The position numbers and the translations under genes were made by a program. A stretch of DNA of 64,000 bases from Bacteroidota bacterium (GTDB lineage Bacteria; Bacteroidota; Bacteroidia; Bacteroidales; FEN-979), in the NCBI GenBank assembly GCA_026391835.1, contig JAPLDF010000035.1:1-64000 (forward strand). Direction: 5' to 3'. The notes under the pieces are model-generated. The model did no database searches, was not told where the DNA came from, and saw only the letters and a list, made by a program, of their open reading frames with translations. Positions 15,253 to 23,723 of this stretch are shown one piece after another. The stretch's first letter is position 1, and every line of letters begins with the position of its first letter.

Positions 15253-16611
15253 TTACCTGGTGAAGTTTGCCAGGTGACCCGGCATGTGCTCCATGCTGTT
15301 CATGTTCTCGAGCGACTCCTTGCTGCGGATCAGGTGTGGTTTTTCATTGACATCGATCAGCACGACATTGGGGCGCAGGGTAATAAACTGCATCCACTGT
15401 GTCATATTGTATGCACCGACATTGTGTATCACCACATGCTCGCCCTTGTTAAGAAGCGGCAGGTTGGTGCTTTCACGGATCACGTCAATGTTCATGCAGA
15501 GCGGGCCATACAGGCAGGTGTCTTCAGTATATTGCGTGAACGACTGTGCCGGGGTGATTTTATGATCATACCAGAATGCCGTGAACAGAATGTTTACCCC
15601 GATATCGAGAATCGTATTGCGCCGGCCTGTGCTGGAACGCTTGTTCGAGATCACCGATCCCAGCAGGTAACCGGCTTCGTCAATCAATGCGCGCCCTGTC
15701 TCAAGGATAAGCAGAGGCAATTTGTCTTTTTTGAAATTGCTGTTGACCAGGGCCGAGGAAATTGCTTCCGCGAAATCATCAAACGAAGGATTGGTATCGC
15801 TTCCGGGGAGAAATGAGCCTTTCAGCGTATTCTTTGAAGCAAACCCGCCTCCCATGTCGATGTATTTGATCTCGTGTTTGAACTTAAGCTCGACGGCAAG
15901 CGCCAGTTCCGCCAGTTTTGAGGCGGCGATGCCATAGGCAAAAGGCGAAAGCATAAAGGTGCCTATGTGGCAGTGAAGACCGACGAGTTCCATTTTTCCC
16001 GATTGCATGATCTTGTTCAGGGCATCCCAGGCCTGGCCGTTTTCGTAGTTGAAGCCAAACCGGTCCCACATTGGATATACACCCGTATCCATGTTTACCC
16101 TGATGGCCACCCTCGGACGATTTTTCAGTTTCTCTGAAAGTTCCGAGATGGAATACAACTCATCAAGGTGATCGATGTGAATCAGGGAATCGTTGTTGAT
16201 CGCCTTCGTGAGGTCGGCTTCGCTTTTGTCCGGGCCATTGAAGATGATCTTCCGGCCATCCACTCCCAGGTTGATCGCCTTGTCGTATTCAAAGCCCGAA
16301 ACCACTTCAGCCCACGATCCTTCCTGGTGGAAAATGTTACAAACGGCGTTCAGGTAATTGGTCTTGTACGACCAGGCAAACTGGACCTTCGGGTAACGCG
16401 TTTCAAATGCTTTCCTGGCCTTTTTGATGGTGTTGCGAATGGTGGTTTCAGAGAGGACGAAAAGGGGAGAACCATACTCTTTTACGAGGTTGCTCACGGA
16501 ATTTCCGTCGATGTGCGTCATTGGTTCATACTCAGTTCTTGTCCCGAATTTATTGGGCATGCCGGTCTCAAGTTTTTTAATCACCGGGCGTTCATATCTT
16601 ATTTTATTCAT
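15253..16611 (-). CDS. Fold-III PLP decarboxylase (DapDC/ODC-like) with leader-like N-terminus
   Basis: A 452-residue alanine-racemase-fold decarboxylase. The PLP lysine is Lys83 (WSYKTNYL). HCHIGT, the phosphate-binding GGGF, ETGRAL and the C-terminal GPLCMNID match the diaminopimelate/ornithine decarboxylase family, including the catalytic Cys. The first 25 residues are an extension before the fold and read Y6xxP9xI11xxL14xxG17, followed by NKFG. This resembles leader peptides bound by PqqD-like RRE domains, and a PqqD-like gene starts the operon. A second start at Met18 (16560) would remove it. The substrate is probably a basic or diamino acid, possibly carried on another molecule. It is the third gene of the operon. 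Confidence 0.85.
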   Translation of the reverse strand: MNKIRYERPVIKKLETGMPNKFGTRTEYEPMTHIDGNSVSNLVKEYGSPLFVLSETTIRNTIKKARKAFETRYPKVQFAWSYKTNYLNAVCNIFHQEGSWAEVVSGFEYDKAINLGVDGRKIIFNGPDKSEADLTKAINNDSLIHIDHLDELYSISELSEKLKNRPRVAIRVNMDTGVYPMWDRFGFNYENGQAWDALNKIMQSGKMELVGLHCHIGTFMLSPFAYGIAASKLAELALAVELKFKHEIKYIDMGGGFASKNTLKGSFLPGSDTNPSFDDFAEAISSALVNSNFKKDKLPLLILETGRALIDEAGYLLGSVISNKRSSTGRRNTILDIGVNILFTAFWYDHKITPAQSFTQYTEDTCLYGPLCMNIDVIRESTNLPLLNKGEHVVIHNVGAYNMTQWMQFITLRPNVVLIDVNEKPHLIRSKESLENMNSMEHMPGHLANFTR

Positions 16612-16648
16612 AGTTCAAAATTCGTTGTTCAATATTCGATATTCATTT
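16612..16648. repeat. Short tandem repeat between ATP-grasp and decarboxylase genes
   Basis: Degenerate copies of ttcaatattcg/ttcaaaattcg fill the 40-bp space between the two genes without interrupting either reading frame. Confidence 0.5.
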
Positions 16649-16651
16649 GTG

Positions 16652-17698
16652 TTACAATTCGCCGTAAACGCTGATCTGCTCAAATTCTTCACGGTCAACG
16701 ATCATATCCCATGCATAGCGGATGAACATCTTCCCGACGTCGTAGGTCGCAAACGGTTTGACTTTTTCACCCATGGCCAGGTTGACCAGGGCTTCAGGGA
16801 TATTCTGCCCCACGCCTACAGCCAGGTAGATCCAGGCGGGCAGGCGGGGATTGATTTCAAGCAGGTAGAGTTCGCCGTCCTTGTTTTTCATCAGTTCAAG
16901 TTCGAACCCACCGCGCCATTTGGTGTTTTTCAGAAATTTCCGGGTCATGTCAAGCATCTTTTCATCGGAGATGGAGATGCCGCCCCATGCCTTGCCCTTA
17001 TCGGTGATGTATTGCTTGCGCATTGGCACGGCCGCGATGGTGTTCCCCTTACCGTCACCGAGTCCGGTCACGTTGAATTCGGTGCCATGGATGAACTCCT
17101 GGATGATGATCGGAAGCCCCCATTTGGCGCTGATCTTGTTGAAATAACTCTTCACCTGCTCAATGCTGTAAGCGATGGAGGCATCGTAGAACTTTCCCTT
17201 GACGATCATCGGGAAGGAAAATTCAGAAGGAAGACTGTGTACCGTATTCAGGTCGTAGATCACCTTGCTTTTTGGGACGCTGATGTTGTATTTTTTTCCG
17301 AAATCGTTGAGATTCACCTTGTGCCGCTCCTCGAACTGGTGCATCGTGGGAAGGAACATGTGGATCCCCATTGTCCTGAGTTTTGCCTCCAGCTTGATAA
17401 ACGGGTAAAGTTCGGCATCGAAGTTTGGGATGATGACATCGAGTTGCTCCTTGCCATGGATATATTCCATCCGTGCAAGCAACGTATCGGTGCCGGCCAC
17501 GGGATAGGGGATGGAATAGGTCCGGTCAACGATATCGTGCATGTAGATGCCCGGCTCGAGCGATTCATATGAAAGCCCGATGATGTTCACATCGAAGGAT
17601 GCCGCCTCGCGCAACGCCCTGATCACAGAGACGCCGGGCCCCGGCGAGTCGATGGCATTCAGCCCGGTGACGGCAATATTAAGCTTTCGTTTCTTCAT
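16652..17698 (-). CDS. ATP-grasp ligase (CarB/PylC-like)
   Basis: From the ATG at 17698 the protein has 348 residues. The N-terminal Rossmann-like part starts KLNIAVTGLNAIDSPGPGV. The ATP-grasp core includes FPMIVKGKFYDA (binding lysine), IIQEFIHGTEFNVTGLGDG and the metal-binding ELMKNKDGELYLLEINPR. Such enzymes activate a carboxylate as an acyl-phosphate and join it to an amine; PylC and carbamoyl-phosphate synthase are relatives. The start overlaps the PqqD-like gene by 20 bp. A longer in-frame start (17827) would run through most of that gene and is unlikely. With PqqD and a decarboxylase, it probably couples an amino acid or amine to a carrier or peptide. Confidence 0.85.
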   Translation of the reverse strand: MKKRKLNIAVTGLNAIDSPGPGVSVIRALREAASFDVNIIGLSYESLEPGIYMHDIVDRTYSIPYPVAGTDTLLARMEYIHGKEQLDVIIPNFDAELYPFIKLEAKLRTMGIHMFLPTMHQFEERHKVNLNDFGKKYNISVPKSKVIYDLNTVHSLPSEFSFPMIVKGKFYDASIAYSIEQVKSYFNKISAKWGLPIIIQEFIHGTEFNVTGLGDGKGNTIAAVPMRKQYITDKGKAWGGISISDEKMLDMTRKFLKNTKWRGGFELELMKNKDGELYLLEINPRLPAWIYLAVGVGQNIPEALVNLAMGEKVKPFATYDVGKMFIRYAWDMIVDREEFEQISVYGEL

Positions 17699-17939
17699 GT
17701 CTGTCAAGGAGGTTGTGATGTTCAAGGATGCTGACAAAATCGTTGTAATCCTGTTCGAAGGTGACCTGGTCGGTTGAATATTTTTCGAGGATGGCATTGC
17801 TGATCTGCTCAGGGCTTTTATCTGCACGGATGAGGTTCAGTACCTCCACCCCGATGGGGTTCACCGAAAAGGATTCACCGGTTACCGGGTTGAAAAGCAA
17901 CCCGGCCTCACTGACAGCGACATTTTTTTGTAGTTTCAT
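17679..17939 (-). CDS. PqqD-like peptide chaperone (RRE domain)
   Basis: An 86-residue PqqD-type protein: N-terminal beta strands (FNPVTGESFSVNPIGVEVLNLI), then helices (SPEQISNAILEKY) and the closing helix ending SILEHHNLLD. PqqD domains are RiPP recognition elements that bind leader peptides and present them to modifying enzymes. It is the first gene of the six-gene operon, 143 bp downstream of the AraC-type regulator. No separate precursor peptide gene is visible between 17940 and 18081. The likely target may be the leader-like N-terminus of the decarboxylase or a peptide encoded elsewhere. Confidence 0.8.
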   Translation of the reverse strand: MKLQKNVAVSEAGLLFNPVTGESFSVNPIGVEVLNLIRADKSPEQISNAILEKYSTDQVTFEQDYNDFVSILEHHNLLDRHEETKA

Positions 17940-18081
17940 AGGTTATTGTTTTTTATGTGGGCACATGCCATGGCATCTGCCTGCATCGATAATGCAATGA
18001 TACAGACATCCGGCAGCCCGAATGTTACGAAATTTAAAAAACATTGTATGAAATTTTATGATAATCATACTTTGTTGTAAA

Positions 18082-18681
18082 TTATTCAACAAAAGTTAAC
18101 TTGTCGAGCCCGGCGCGGTTGTAAGCCGGTGTTACCCGGTACTCGGTTACCGAAATCCCTGTTACTGATTTGAACTGCGTCGAAAGGTATTGAACACTGC
18201 TGTATCCCATCATGTAAGCGATTTCGCTAAGTGTGAGTTCCCCGTATTCGATGAGTTCCTTCACCTTTTCGATCTTATGAAGGATGGTGAATTTTTCGAG
18301 GGTTGTGTTTTCGTGCCTCGAAAAAAGCGAGGAAATATAGGGATACGACATGCCAAACCGCTCAACCAGGTAGTCGGAGTTGCGCACCATCGCATTGTAC
18401 GTGGAGTTGTGCACAAGGTCAACCACGGCCTGTTTGATCTGTTCAACCAGCATCTTCTCCTTATCCCGGATGATCTCAAACCCGTAACCCTCGAGCATCG
18501 TCTCAATCTTTTTCCACGTAATCTTTTTGGTGTCAATGGAAAGGCTCAGCAAACCAAGTTTAATATCCTGGATATCAACACCGTCAATGGCAAGTTCCTT
18601 ACGCAGCAAATGAATGCAGCAGCTGCAGGTCATGTTCTTCACATGGATGGTCCGGACCGGGGATGTTGTTTTTTTCTTCAC
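18082..18681 (-). CDS. AraC-family regulator with HMA-like N-terminal domain
   Basis: Read from a GTG at 18681 (about 199 residues); an ATG at 18633 would cut the first strand of the N-terminal domain. Residues about 7-75 look like a ferredoxin-fold heavy-metal-associated domain (RTIHVKNMTCSCCIHLLRK) with Cys residues at the metal-binding loop. The C-terminal about 100 residues hold an AraC helix-turn-helix pair (LTLSEIAYMMGYSSVQYLSTQFKSVTGISVTEYR). This combination is a recurrent Bacteroidota regulator type. A metal or thiol ligand is plausible. It is the nearest regulator upstream of the PqqD operon and may control it. Confidence 0.75.
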   Translation of the reverse strand: MKKKTTSPVRTIHVKNMTCSCCIHLLRKELAIDGVDIQDIKLGLLSLSIDTKKITWKKIETMLEGYGFEIIRDKEKMLVEQIKQAVVDLVHNSTYNAMVRNSDYLVERFGMSYPYISSLFSRHENTTLEKFTILHKIEKVKELIEYGELTLSEIAYMMGYSSVQYLSTQFKSVTGISVTEYRVTPAYNRAGLDKLTFVE

Positions 18682-18689
18682 GGCGAAAT

Positions 18690-19949
18690 TTACACGAGAT
18701 CGTATCGGTAAGAGTCCTGGCGGATAAAGATAAATAATAATACGGTAAAGGCCCACAGCGACGAACCTCCGTAACTCACATAAGGCAGCGGGATGCCGAT
18801 AACCGGCACCAGGCCGAGGGTCATCCCTATGTTGATGGCAAAGTGGAAGAAGAGGATCGAAGCCAGTCCATAGCCATAAAACCTGCTGAACCGCGATCGC
18901 TGTCGTTCGGCCATTAAGATGATACGCACGAAAAGGCTCATGTAAATGACCACCAGGAGCGCTGATCCCATGAAACCCCACTCTTCGCCCACGGTACAAA
19001 AGATAAAGTCGGTACTCTGCTCCGGCACAAAATTGTACTTGGTTTGCGTGCCCTGTAAAAACCCTTTCCCGAAAAACCTGCCCGATCCGATGGCGATCAG
19101 CGACTGGTTCACATTGTATCCGGCTCCCCTGAGATCTACATCCTGCCCGAGCAACACATGGATCCGGTTGCGCTGGTGCGGCTCGAGGATGTTGTTCACG
19201 GCATAATCAACAGAAAACACAAATCCCACCGAACCAAGAAATATCGCGCTGATCAGCATGATGGAGCGCAGTTTCCTGTTGCTGAAAAAGTAGGCCCCCC
19301 CGGCTGTCATCAGCAGGACAGCCACAAGGATCAGTTTGGGCACCAGGAGTGCCACGACACCCAGCACGGGCAGCACGATAAAGGCCAGCGGGATGAACCC
19401 GGTGAGTCCCGCCCGGTAGAGAACGATCACCAGCGCCAGGAACACGATGGCCGATCCGGTGTCATGTTGCAGCAATACGACTACTGCGGGGACGAGGATA
19501 ATTGCTGAGGCAATTACAAGGCTGCGGAATTTGGCAATGCTTACATCCAGTGTGCTCAGGTATTTGGCGAGCGCCAGCACTGTAGCCATTTTTGCAAATT
19601 CTGCAGGCTGGATGCCGAACCCGCCGATGGCAAACCATCCTTTAGAACCGGCAACTTCACGCCCCGAAAAGATCACAATCACCAGCATGAACAGGAAAAA
19701 TCCATAGATGAACCAGGCAAACTGTGAAAAAAACTTCGGATCGATGATCAGGATCCCCATGGCCAACAGGATGGCAGCGATGATGAAGATCATCTGCTTG
19801 CCATATTTCTGTGTCAGGTCGACAATGTGATTGTGGGTTTCGTTATACACTGCGGCATAGATGTTCAGCCAGCCAATGAAGACCAGCGCCAGGTAGAGCC
19901 CCACAACTACCCAGTCAATCCGGTAAAATATTCCCTTGTCCTCTCTCAC
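18690..19949 (-). CDS. rodA: RodA, SEDS peptidoglycan glycosyltransferase
   Basis: A 419-residue polytopic protein of about ten membrane helices with SEDS signatures: AGSKGWFAIGGFGIQPAEFAK, EQSTDFIFCTVGEEWGFMGS and the C-terminal GIPLPYVSYGGSS. RodA polymerises lipid II into glycan strands during cell elongation, together with the class B PBP encoded just upstream. The start overlaps mrdA by 35 bp, so expression is coupled. Length and topology are normal. Confidence 0.95.
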   Translation of the reverse strand: MREDKGIFYRIDWVVVGLYLALVFIGWLNIYAAVYNETHNHIVDLTQKYGKQMIFIIAAILLAMGILIIDPKFFSQFAWFIYGFFLFMLVIVIFSGREVAGSKGWFAIGGFGIQPAEFAKMATVLALAKYLSTLDVSIAKFRSLVIASAIILVPAVVVLLQHDTGSAIVFLALVIVLYRAGLTGFIPLAFIVLPVLGVVALLVPKLILVAVLLMTAGGAYFFSNRKLRSIMLISAIFLGSVGFVFSVDYAVNNILEPHQRNRIHVLLGQDVDLRGAGYNVNQSLIAIGSGRFFGKGFLQGTQTKYNFVPEQSTDFIFCTVGEEWGFMGSALLVVIYMSLFVRIILMAERQRSRFSRFYGYGLASILFFHFAINIGMTLGLVPVIGIPLPYVSYGGSSLWAFTVLLFIFIRQDSYRYDLV

Positions 19950-21780
19950 TTTCTGGTTGTTTTCCGTTTATCAGGTTTCCGCTGACGATGCGGTCCTCAA
20001 GATCTTTACGCTTGACGGTACGGTTAAGGTATTTTTCAATCATAAGGCTGGCGATCGGGGCGGCCCATAAAGCGCCGGTACCTGCATTCTCAACCACCAC
20101 CGATATGGCAATCTTACTGTTTTCCCTGGGAGCAAACGCAATGAAGAGCGAATGGTTTTTCCCGTGCGGATTCTGTGCGGTGCCAGTCTTTCCGCAAATG
20201 ACGATGCTGTCGAGCAGGGCTACCCTTCCCGTTCCCCCGGTTACCACGTTTGCCATCCCTTCAATCACCACGTCGAAGTACCGCTGATCAACAAGAACCT
20301 TGTGTTTTGTGCTGTAGGCTTCATTCAGGCTGTCTTTGCGACCGATTGCCCGGATGACATGCGGGGTGTAAAACCAACCCCGGTTCGATATCAGGGCAGC
20401 CTGGTTGGCCAGCTGCATCGGCGTGATGCCGATCTCGCCCTGGCCGATGGCAAGGGAAATTATTGTCATTGAACGCCAGCGATTTACGCCGTGATAGCGG
20501 TCGTAATATGACGGCGTGGGGATGTTCCCGTTAAGTTCGCCGGGGATGTCGATCCCCAGTTTTTTCCCAAAACCAAAACTCATCACCTCCTTGCGCCAGC
20601 TTTCATAAGCCTGGCGTGTATTGAGGTACGATTTCTTATCGATGATCGATTTGAACACACGGCAGAAATAGGCGTTGCACGATATCTGGATGGCACCGAT
20701 CAGGTCCTGGGGAGAGGGATGGGGGTGGCACCCCACCTTTTTGCCGTTGCCCAGCGGGAATCCCCCGGCGCAGGCATAACGTGTGTCGGGGAACAGCACC
20801 CCTTCCTGCTGCCCCACCAGCGCATCCACCAGCTTGAAGGTCGATCCCGGCGGATACATCGCCATCAGCGCACGGTTGAACAATGGCACAAACACGGTAT
20901 CCTGGAGCAGTTTTGTGTAATTTTTTTTCCGGATGTTTCCCGCAAGGAGGTTCGGGTCGTACGACGGACTTGAGATGATGCACAGGATCTCTCCTGTCTG
21001 GGGCTCGATGGCGACAATGCTGCCTTTCTTGTTGGTCATAAGCAGCTCGCCGTATTCCTGCAACTCGGCGTCAAGCGAAGAGTAGAGGTCGGTGCCGGCC
21101 ACGGAAGTGGTATCGTATCTTCCGTCACGGAAGCTGCCCTTGTCGCGGTTCAGCACATCAAACACCCGTATCTTCATCCCTTTTTTACCACGCAGGATAT
21201 CCTCGTAGGATTTCTCGATCCCGTTGATGCCGATGTAGTCGCCCGACCGGTAATAGGGGTTCTTTTCAATCACGTCGGGCCCGGCTTCGCCGATGTACCC
21301 GAAGGTGTGTGCCGCCACCGGGTAGGTGTATTTCCGCAGGGTGCGCGACTGCACATAAAATCCAGGGAAAAGAAAGAGCTTCTCTTCCAGGAACCCATAG
21401 CTGTCGCGGGTGATCTGGGCTTCAAAGATGGAGGGGCGGTAGGGCGAATAGCTCCTGGCCTTTTGCAACCGGTTGATAAACTCCTCCCTGTCAATGCCGA
21501 TCAGGTGGCAAAGTGCCATGGTATCCGGGTTTTTCACCTGGCGCGGGATCACCATCAGGTCGTAAGCCGCCTCGTTGTAAACCAGCAGTTTCCCGTTGCG
21601 GTCAAACACCAGCCCGCGCGCAGGGTATTGGGTGACGTAACGCAGCACATTGTTGTTGGCCGAAAGAATGTATTTATCAACCAGTATCTGCACATAAAAA
21701 AGGCGGGCCAGGTAGAAAAACCCGATCAGCAGGAAAAACCCGATAATGATGTATTTCCGGTCAGCGTAAATCCGTTCCAT
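19915..21780 (-). CDS. mrdA: Penicillin-binding protein 2 (class B transpeptidase)
   Basis: A 621-residue PBP. One N-terminal membrane helix (about 11-33) is followed by the PBP dimerisation domain (RGLVFDRNGKLLVYNE from residue 55). The transpeptidase domain has the catalytic S313-T-F-K316, the SCN motif and KTGTA. The enzyme cross-links peptidoglycan in the periplasm and works with RodA, encoded directly downstream. The mreC and mreD genes that often precede it are absent; a lipoprotein gene is there instead. Confidence 0.95.
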   Translation of the reverse strand: MERIYADRKYIIIGFFLLIGFFYLARLFYVQILVDKYILSANNNVLRYVTQYPARGLVFDRNGKLLVYNEAAYDLMVIPRQVKNPDTMALCHLIGIDREEFINRLQKARSYSPYRPSIFEAQITRDSYGFLEEKLFLFPGFYVQSRTLRKYTYPVAAHTFGYIGEAGPDVIEKNPYYRSGDYIGINGIEKSYEDILRGKKGMKIRVFDVLNRDKGSFRDGRYDTTSVAGTDLYSSLDAELQEYGELLMTNKKGSIVAIEPQTGEILCIISSPSYDPNLLAGNIRKKNYTKLLQDTVFVPLFNRALMAMYPPGSTFKLVDALVGQQEGVLFPDTRYACAGGFPLGNGKKVGCHPHPSPQDLIGAIQISCNAYFCRVFKSIIDKKSYLNTRQAYESWRKEVMSFGFGKKLGIDIPGELNGNIPTPSYYDRYHGVNRWRSMTIISLAIGQGEIGITPMQLANQAALISNRGWFYTPHVIRAIGRKDSLNEAYSTKHKVLVDQRYFDVVIEGMANVVTGGTGRVALLDSIVICGKTGTAQNPHGKNHSLFIAFAPRENSKIAISVVVENAGTGALWAAPIASLMIEKYLNRTVKRKDLEDRIVSGNLINGKQPESERGQGNILPD

Positions 21781-21786
21781 GTGCCC

Positions 21787-22314
21787 TTAACGCCTCCTGA
21801 GAATGATGGGTGGCGTGGAATCCACATTGCTTTTGTTCAGGGCCCGGTCGTAAATGAAGAATTTGAATTTAACCGTGTCGTGCAATGGCAATGGGTTTAA
21901 GGGAAGGGTGTCGACAATGATTCCTTTGATGGCCTTGTTGGGATCGTTGGGGGTGAGATACGGGATCCGTGCATTGAAGGAAGGATCAAGCGGAACTTTT
22001 ACGAAGGTGCCGTTTTGCATTTCGTAATAGTCAATAATATAATTGTAATAATAGACACTTCCGGTATCGAACGGAGGCTCCTTTTGATTGGTCCGTAGCC
22101 CGATGTCGCCATTCCCGTCTTTGAACGAGATGGTGAGAAATCCGCGTGTGGCATACAGCCCGGTATCGAACTCCAGGTAAAAACTCTGGAAGGCGATTTC
22201 AGGAATTTCAGGATAGACCTCTTTTTTCATGCACGACGAAAACAACAGCCCCCCGATAGCCAGGGCAGCAAAGAAGTAATTGCGAAAAGCTTTATATTTG
22301 CGATAAAACATCAT
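21787..22314 (-). CDS. Hypothetical lipoprotein upstream of mrdA-rodA
   Basis: About 175 residues from the Met at 22314. An N-terminal membrane segment ends in the lipobox LLFSSC, so it should be a lipoprotein. The mature part is beta-rich (SFKDGNGDIGL, and a C-terminal FKFFIYDRALNKSNVDSTPPI), resembling small Ig-like envelope proteins of Bacteroidota. No family name is assignable. It lies 6 bp before mrdA on the same strand, which suggests an envelope role. Confidence 0.65.
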   Translation of the reverse strand: MMFYRKYKAFRNYFFAALAIGGLLFSSCMKKEVYPEIPEIAFQSFYLEFDTGLYATRGFLTISFKDGNGDIGLRTNQKEPPFDTGSVYYYNYIIDYYEMQNGTFVKVPLDPSFNARIPYLTPNDPNKAIKGIIVDTLPLNPLPLHDTVKFKFFIYDRALNKSNVDSTPPIILRRR

Positions 22315-22463
22315 GAAAAGGGGCGAGGTTAATTCAGTACCTTTGCGGCTGTAAAAGTACAAAAAAAAGTGGAAGGGAAAACAGGTAAAAATGTAAACCG
22401 TTGAACCGGTGAACCGGTGACCTGATGAATGTTATCCTTTGATCTTTGACTAAAATATTTTTA

Positions 22464-23441
22464 ATGGAATCAAGAGAAAAAATCTTTGGAATTTCTTCTG
22501 AACGTGAGTTCACGCTTTATGCCCTGGAGTTGTTCCGGTATCAATATGCCCAGAACCTGGTGTACCATGATTTTGTTGATGCGCGGAAAATCCGCATTGA
22601 AAACATCACCAGGGTTGAGGATATTCCTTTTCTTCCGATCGAATTTTTCAAGACGCACGATGTTGTTTGCGGCAATGTGCCTCCCCAGGCCATTTTCAGA
22701 AGCAGCGGCACGACCGGCATGGTCCGCAGCCGCCACCTGGTAACCGATCTTACCATATACCGCCGTTCTTTCGTGAAGGGATTTGAGCAGTGCTACGGGG
22801 ACCCGCAGGATGTTCAGTTCCTGGCCCTCACCCCAACACCCGAACAGGCTCCCGATTCATCACTGGTATACATGATCCAGAAGCTCATGGATTTAAGCAG
22901 CAGCCCCGAAAACGGGTTTTTCCTTGCCAGCCATTCGGGGTTAAGCGCCCGGTTGCGTCAGCGGCGCGCAAGGAACAAAAAAGTTGTGCTGATCGGCCTT
23001 ACCTATGCCCTGGTCGACTTTGCCAACAACTATCCCGGGGATTATACCCCGCTCATTGTGATCGAAACCGGGGGGATGAAAGGACATCGCACCGAAATCA
23101 CCCGCGAAGAGCTTCACTCACTCCTTTGCCCCGCTTTGGGTGTCGAGCAGATCCATTCGGAGTATGGCATGACGGAATTGCTGTCGCAGGCATGGTCGCA
23201 GGGCGAAGGACGTTTCAGAACACCGTCGTGGATGAAGGTCCTGATAAGGGATACCAATGATCCGCTGAGTTATGTCGGCACCGGGGAAACCGGTGGCATC
23301 AACATCATCGACCTGGCCAACCAGGACTCATGCAGTTTCATCGCCACCCAGGACCTGGGGCGCATGCACTACGACGGACAATTTGAAGTTCTCGGCCGGT
23401 TTGAAGCGTCGGATGCGAGGGGGTGCAACCTGTTGATTTAA
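22464..23441 (+). CDS. LuxE/acyl-protein synthetase-like protein
   Basis: From the ATG at 22464 the protein has 325 residues. It contains an adenylate-forming signature, FRSSGTTGMVRSRH (Ser/Thr-rich phosphate loop), and the later HSEYGMTELLSQAW motif typical of LuxE-like acyl-activating enzymes. These activate a fatty acid or aryl acid as acyl-AMP and transfer it to an acceptor. In Bacteroidota such stand-alone members often sit near surface-sugar or lipid genes, but no partner is obvious here. Confidence 0.75.
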   Translation: MESREKIFGISSEREFTLYALELFRYQYAQNLVYHDFVDARKIRIENITRVEDIPFLPIEFFKTHDVVCGNVPPQAIFRSSGTTGMVRSRHLVTDLTIYRRSFVKGFEQCYGDPQDVQFLALTPTPEQAPDSSLVYMIQKLMDLSSSPENGFFLASHSGLSARLRQRRARNKKVVLIGLTYALVDFANNYPGDYTPLIVIETGGMKGHRTEITREELHSLLCPALGVEQIHSEYGMTELLSQAWSQGEGRFRTPSWMKVLIRDTNDPLSYVGTGETGGINIIDLANQDSCSFIATQDLGRMHYDGQFEVLGRFEASDARGCNLLI

Positions 23442-23454
23442 TGACGAATGACAA

Positions 23455-23676
23455 ATGACAAATGCTCAGCCGAATAACCCCTTGCATGGGGTGACACTTG
23501 AGGTGATCCTGAGGCATCTCCTTACCCTGTACCGATGGGAAGACCTGTACAAGCTCATCAGGATCAATTGTTTTCTTGAGAACCCGAGCATCAAATCAAG
23601 CCTGACTTTTCTGCGGAAAACGCCGTGGGCACGAAAAAAAGTGGAAGATCTTTATATTGAAACTATTAATTCCTAA
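23455..23676 (+). CDS. VF530-family (DUF2132) protein
   Basis: A 73-residue protein matching the VF530/DUF2132 family: NPLHGVTLEVILRHLL, YRWEDLYKLI and KSSLTFLRKTPWARKKVE. The family is small, helical and proposed to bind DNA. It starts 13 bp after the LuxE-like gene inside a short run of acaaatg repeats, so the two genes likely form one transcript. Confidence 0.8.
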   Translation: MTNAQPNNPLHGVTLEVILRHLLTLYRWEDLYKLIRINCFLENPSIKSSLTFLRKTPWARKKVEDLYIETINS

Positions 23677-23681
23677 TTTTG
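23674..23681 (+). promoter_or_regulatory. -7 box before the BNR/T9SS gene
   Basis: TAATTTTG matches TAnnTTTG and overlaps the stop of the VF530 gene. It would start transcription about 35 bp before the ATG at 23724. Confidence 0.45.
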
Positions 23682-23723
23682 TAATACTGTCAAAATCGGA
23701 GTAGTAATTTCATCCATCCACCA

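Noticed and set aside
16424-17572. Long plus-strand reading frame (382 codons) opposite the ATP-grasp gene
   Set aside because: It is antisense to a clear ATP-grasp protein and its translation lacks any recognisable domain.
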